Assembly: GCA_003162255.1 (NCBI GenBank)
Contig: PMMJ01000346.1
Span: 1 to 5,551 of the forward strand
DNA length: 5,551 bases
Source of the DNA: Acidobacteriaceae bacterium
Lineage (GTDB): Bacteria; Acidobacteriota; Terriglobia; Terriglobales; Acidobacteriaceae
Reading direction: 5' to 3'
The position numbers and the translations under genes were made by a program. Positions 4,272 through 5,551 of this stretch are shown here, piece after piece. Position 1 is the stretch's first letter; the number at the start of each line of letters is the position of its first letter. The notes under the pieces were generated by a model. That model saw nothing but the letters and a program-made list of their open reading frames with translations, made no database searches and was not told where the DNA came from.

Positions 4272-5551
4272 ATGCGCATCTATATTGCTGCTCGCCGTTC
4301 TTTTCCGATTCTGCAATTGGTTGTAGCTGTCCTTTGTGCCACTGGGGCGATGTTTCCCCAAGCGCCGCCGGAGCCCTCCCCACTCTCTTTGCAGCAGGCG
4401 GCGAGCATGGCGCTGGAGAAAAATCCGCTGCGCAAGGCCGCAACGGCAGACACCAAGGCGGCCTCGGCAGGAGTGCGCGAGTCGCAATCGTTCCTCATGC
4501 CGCATCTGACCTTCTCAGAAACTGCGACCCGGGGCGACGACCCCGTATATGTGTTCGGCGCCAAACTCCGGCAGCAGCGCTTCACGGCAGACAACTTCGC
4601 ACCCCCCTTGAACAAATTGAACGCGCCACTGCCATATGGGGATTTCACCACACGCTTTGGCGGAACCTGGAACCTGTTTGACTCTTTCGCTTCCTGGCAT
4701 GGAGTCAGTCGCGCCAAGGAGATGAATGCCGCCGCCGGTCATCAACTGGAGCGCACGGATCAGGAGATCCTGTTCCGCGTGGTGCAGTCTTACTACGGCG
4801 TGCTGCTGGCTACGAAGCAAGTGGAGGTGGCCGAACAGTCAGAGAAAACGGCGAAGTCGATCATCGACCGCAGCCAGTCTAGATTCGACAGCGGGCTGGT
4901 GGTGGAATCGGACCTGCTTACGGCTAAGGTCCGGTTGGCGAGCCGCCAGCAAGAACTCATTCGCGCGAGAAACAATCTGGAACTCGCCCGCGCCCAATTG
5001 AATACGGCGATGGGTGTTCCCGTGGATGCTTTCTATCAGCCCGCGGACCCGCTTGCCGAAACGAGTCTTGTGTCTCCGGCGCTAGCGGACGTGGAACAAA
5101 AGGCACTCACCAGCCGGCCCGATCTGAAGCGGATTGAATCCGAGCAATCCGCGCAACAACTGAGTGTCGCGATCGCCAAATCATCGTTCGGTCCGCGCGT
5201 GAACGCTTTTGCGGGATGGGAGATGGACAACCCCACATTGCTCGCCGGCGGTGGCGGTAACAACTGGCTGGGAGGAGTCGAGTTGCAGTTCGATATCTTT
5301 CAGGGCGGCGCGAAAAAAGCAAATCTGTCGCGCGAACATGCCATCGCCGAAAAGATGAGCGCGTTGAAGCAAGCGGCCAGCGACGCGGTGCGGTTGGAGG
5401 TGCGCCAAGCCTACTACGACCTGGATTCCAACCGCCAGCAAGTGGGAGTGGCACGCACGGCCATTGCCCAGGCACAAGAGAGTTTGCGTATCAACCAGGA
5501 TCGCTATGAGGGCGGCCTGCTCACCATCACCGACCTTCTCGGCGCAGAAGT
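4272..5551 (+). CDS. TolC-family outer-membrane efflux protein, C terminus cut by window edge
   Basis: The gene has 426 codons and no stop before the right edge; family members usually have 420-480 residues, so only a little is probably missing. These proteins form trimeric outer-membrane/periplasmic channels for tripartite pumps. A signal-like N terminus has basic MRIYIAARR followed by hydrophobic ILQLVVAVLCATGAM (13-27). LSLQQAASMALEKNP (39-52) opens the first OEP repeat. The two structural repeats show as matching segments: RFDSGLVVESDLLTAK (204-219) and RYEGGLLTITDLLGAE (411-426). The second half begins near SRPDLKRIESEQ (281-292), and LQFDIFQGG (338-346) matches the family. The start is uncertain: an in-frame ATG at 4161, 10 bases after the osmC stop with AAGAG upstream, would add 37 polar residues before the signal. 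I prefer 4272 because it gives a normal signal peptide, although its ribosome site is weak. No lipobox fits. Pump partners are probably downstream. Confidence 0.9.
   Translation, partial: MRIYIAARRSFPILQLVVAVLCATGAMFPQAPPEPSPLSLQQAASMALEKNPLRKAATADTKAASAGVRESQSFLMPHLTFSETATRGDDPVYVFGAKLRQQRFTADNFAPPLNKLNAPLPYGDFTTRFGGTWNLFDSFASWHGVSRAKEMNAAAGHQLERTDQEILFRVVQSYYGVLLATKQVEVAEQSEKTAKSIIDRSQSRFDSGLVVESDLLTAKVRLASRQQELIRARNNLELARAQLNTAMGVPVDAFYQPADPLAETSLVSPALADVEQKALTSRPDLKRIESEQSAQQLSVAIAKSSFGPRVNAFAGWEMDNPTLLAGGGGNNWLGGVELQFDIFQGGAKKANLSREHAIAEKMSALKQAASDAVRLEVRQAYYDLDSNRQQVGVARTAIAQAQESLRINQDRYEGGLLTITDLLGAE

Noticed and set aside
5107..5475. Overlapping minus-strand frames opposite the second TolC repeat
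   Set aside because: The plus strand carries continuous TolC-family sequence; the antisense products are arginine/serine-rich with no motif.

Overview
This window appears to come from a diderm (Gram-negative) bacterium: it carries a TolC-type outer-membrane efflux channel with an N-terminal signal-like segment, plus genes for regulation, sulfur and thiol chemistry. GC content is moderate to high, with one sharply AT-rich patch near 2600-2640. From remembered family resemblance (YeiH-type exporter, SAM methyltransferase and sigma factor with a zinc-finger tail) an Acidobacteriota-like source is my best guess, but that is low-confidence inference.

The window is two divergent gene blocks separated by the AT-rich control region. 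The leftward block, read from about 2566 down to 1, encodes in order: an ArsR-type winged-helix repressor (2566-2174); a 29-residue single-span membrane microprotein that starts on the base after the repressor's stop codon (2173-2084); a class I SAM-dependent methyltransferase (2009-1401); a LysR-type regulator resembling YeiE/CysL (1349-366); and the first 90 residues of a YeiH/UPF0324-family putative sulfite/sulfate exporter that runs off the left edge (271-1). All five point the same way with gaps of 0 to 94 bases and no convincing terminator, so they may form one operon or two overlapping ones.

The rightward block begins at 2662. It encodes an ECF-type sigma factor with a complete zinc-finger (ZAS/zf-HC2-like) module fused to its C terminus (2662-3546), an OsmC/YhfA-family thiol peroxidase-like protein (3683-4150), and a TolC-family channel (from 4272) that continues past the right edge. 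An efflux adaptor and pump probably follow outside the window.

The two blocks share a short region containing an overlapping TATAAT on each strand inside an AT-rich dyad, which suggests coordinated control by the ArsR-type repressor. The parts fit a thiol/sulfur-stress response: a cysteine-containing repressor, a sigma factor with a potentially redox- or zinc-sensitive tail, an OsmC peroxidase, a sulfur-anion exporter with its LysR regulator, and an efflux channel. That functional link is inference from gene content. The two most unusual items are the sigma/zinc-finger fusion and the coupled membrane microprotein. No RNA genes, mobile elements or CRISPR arrays were seen.
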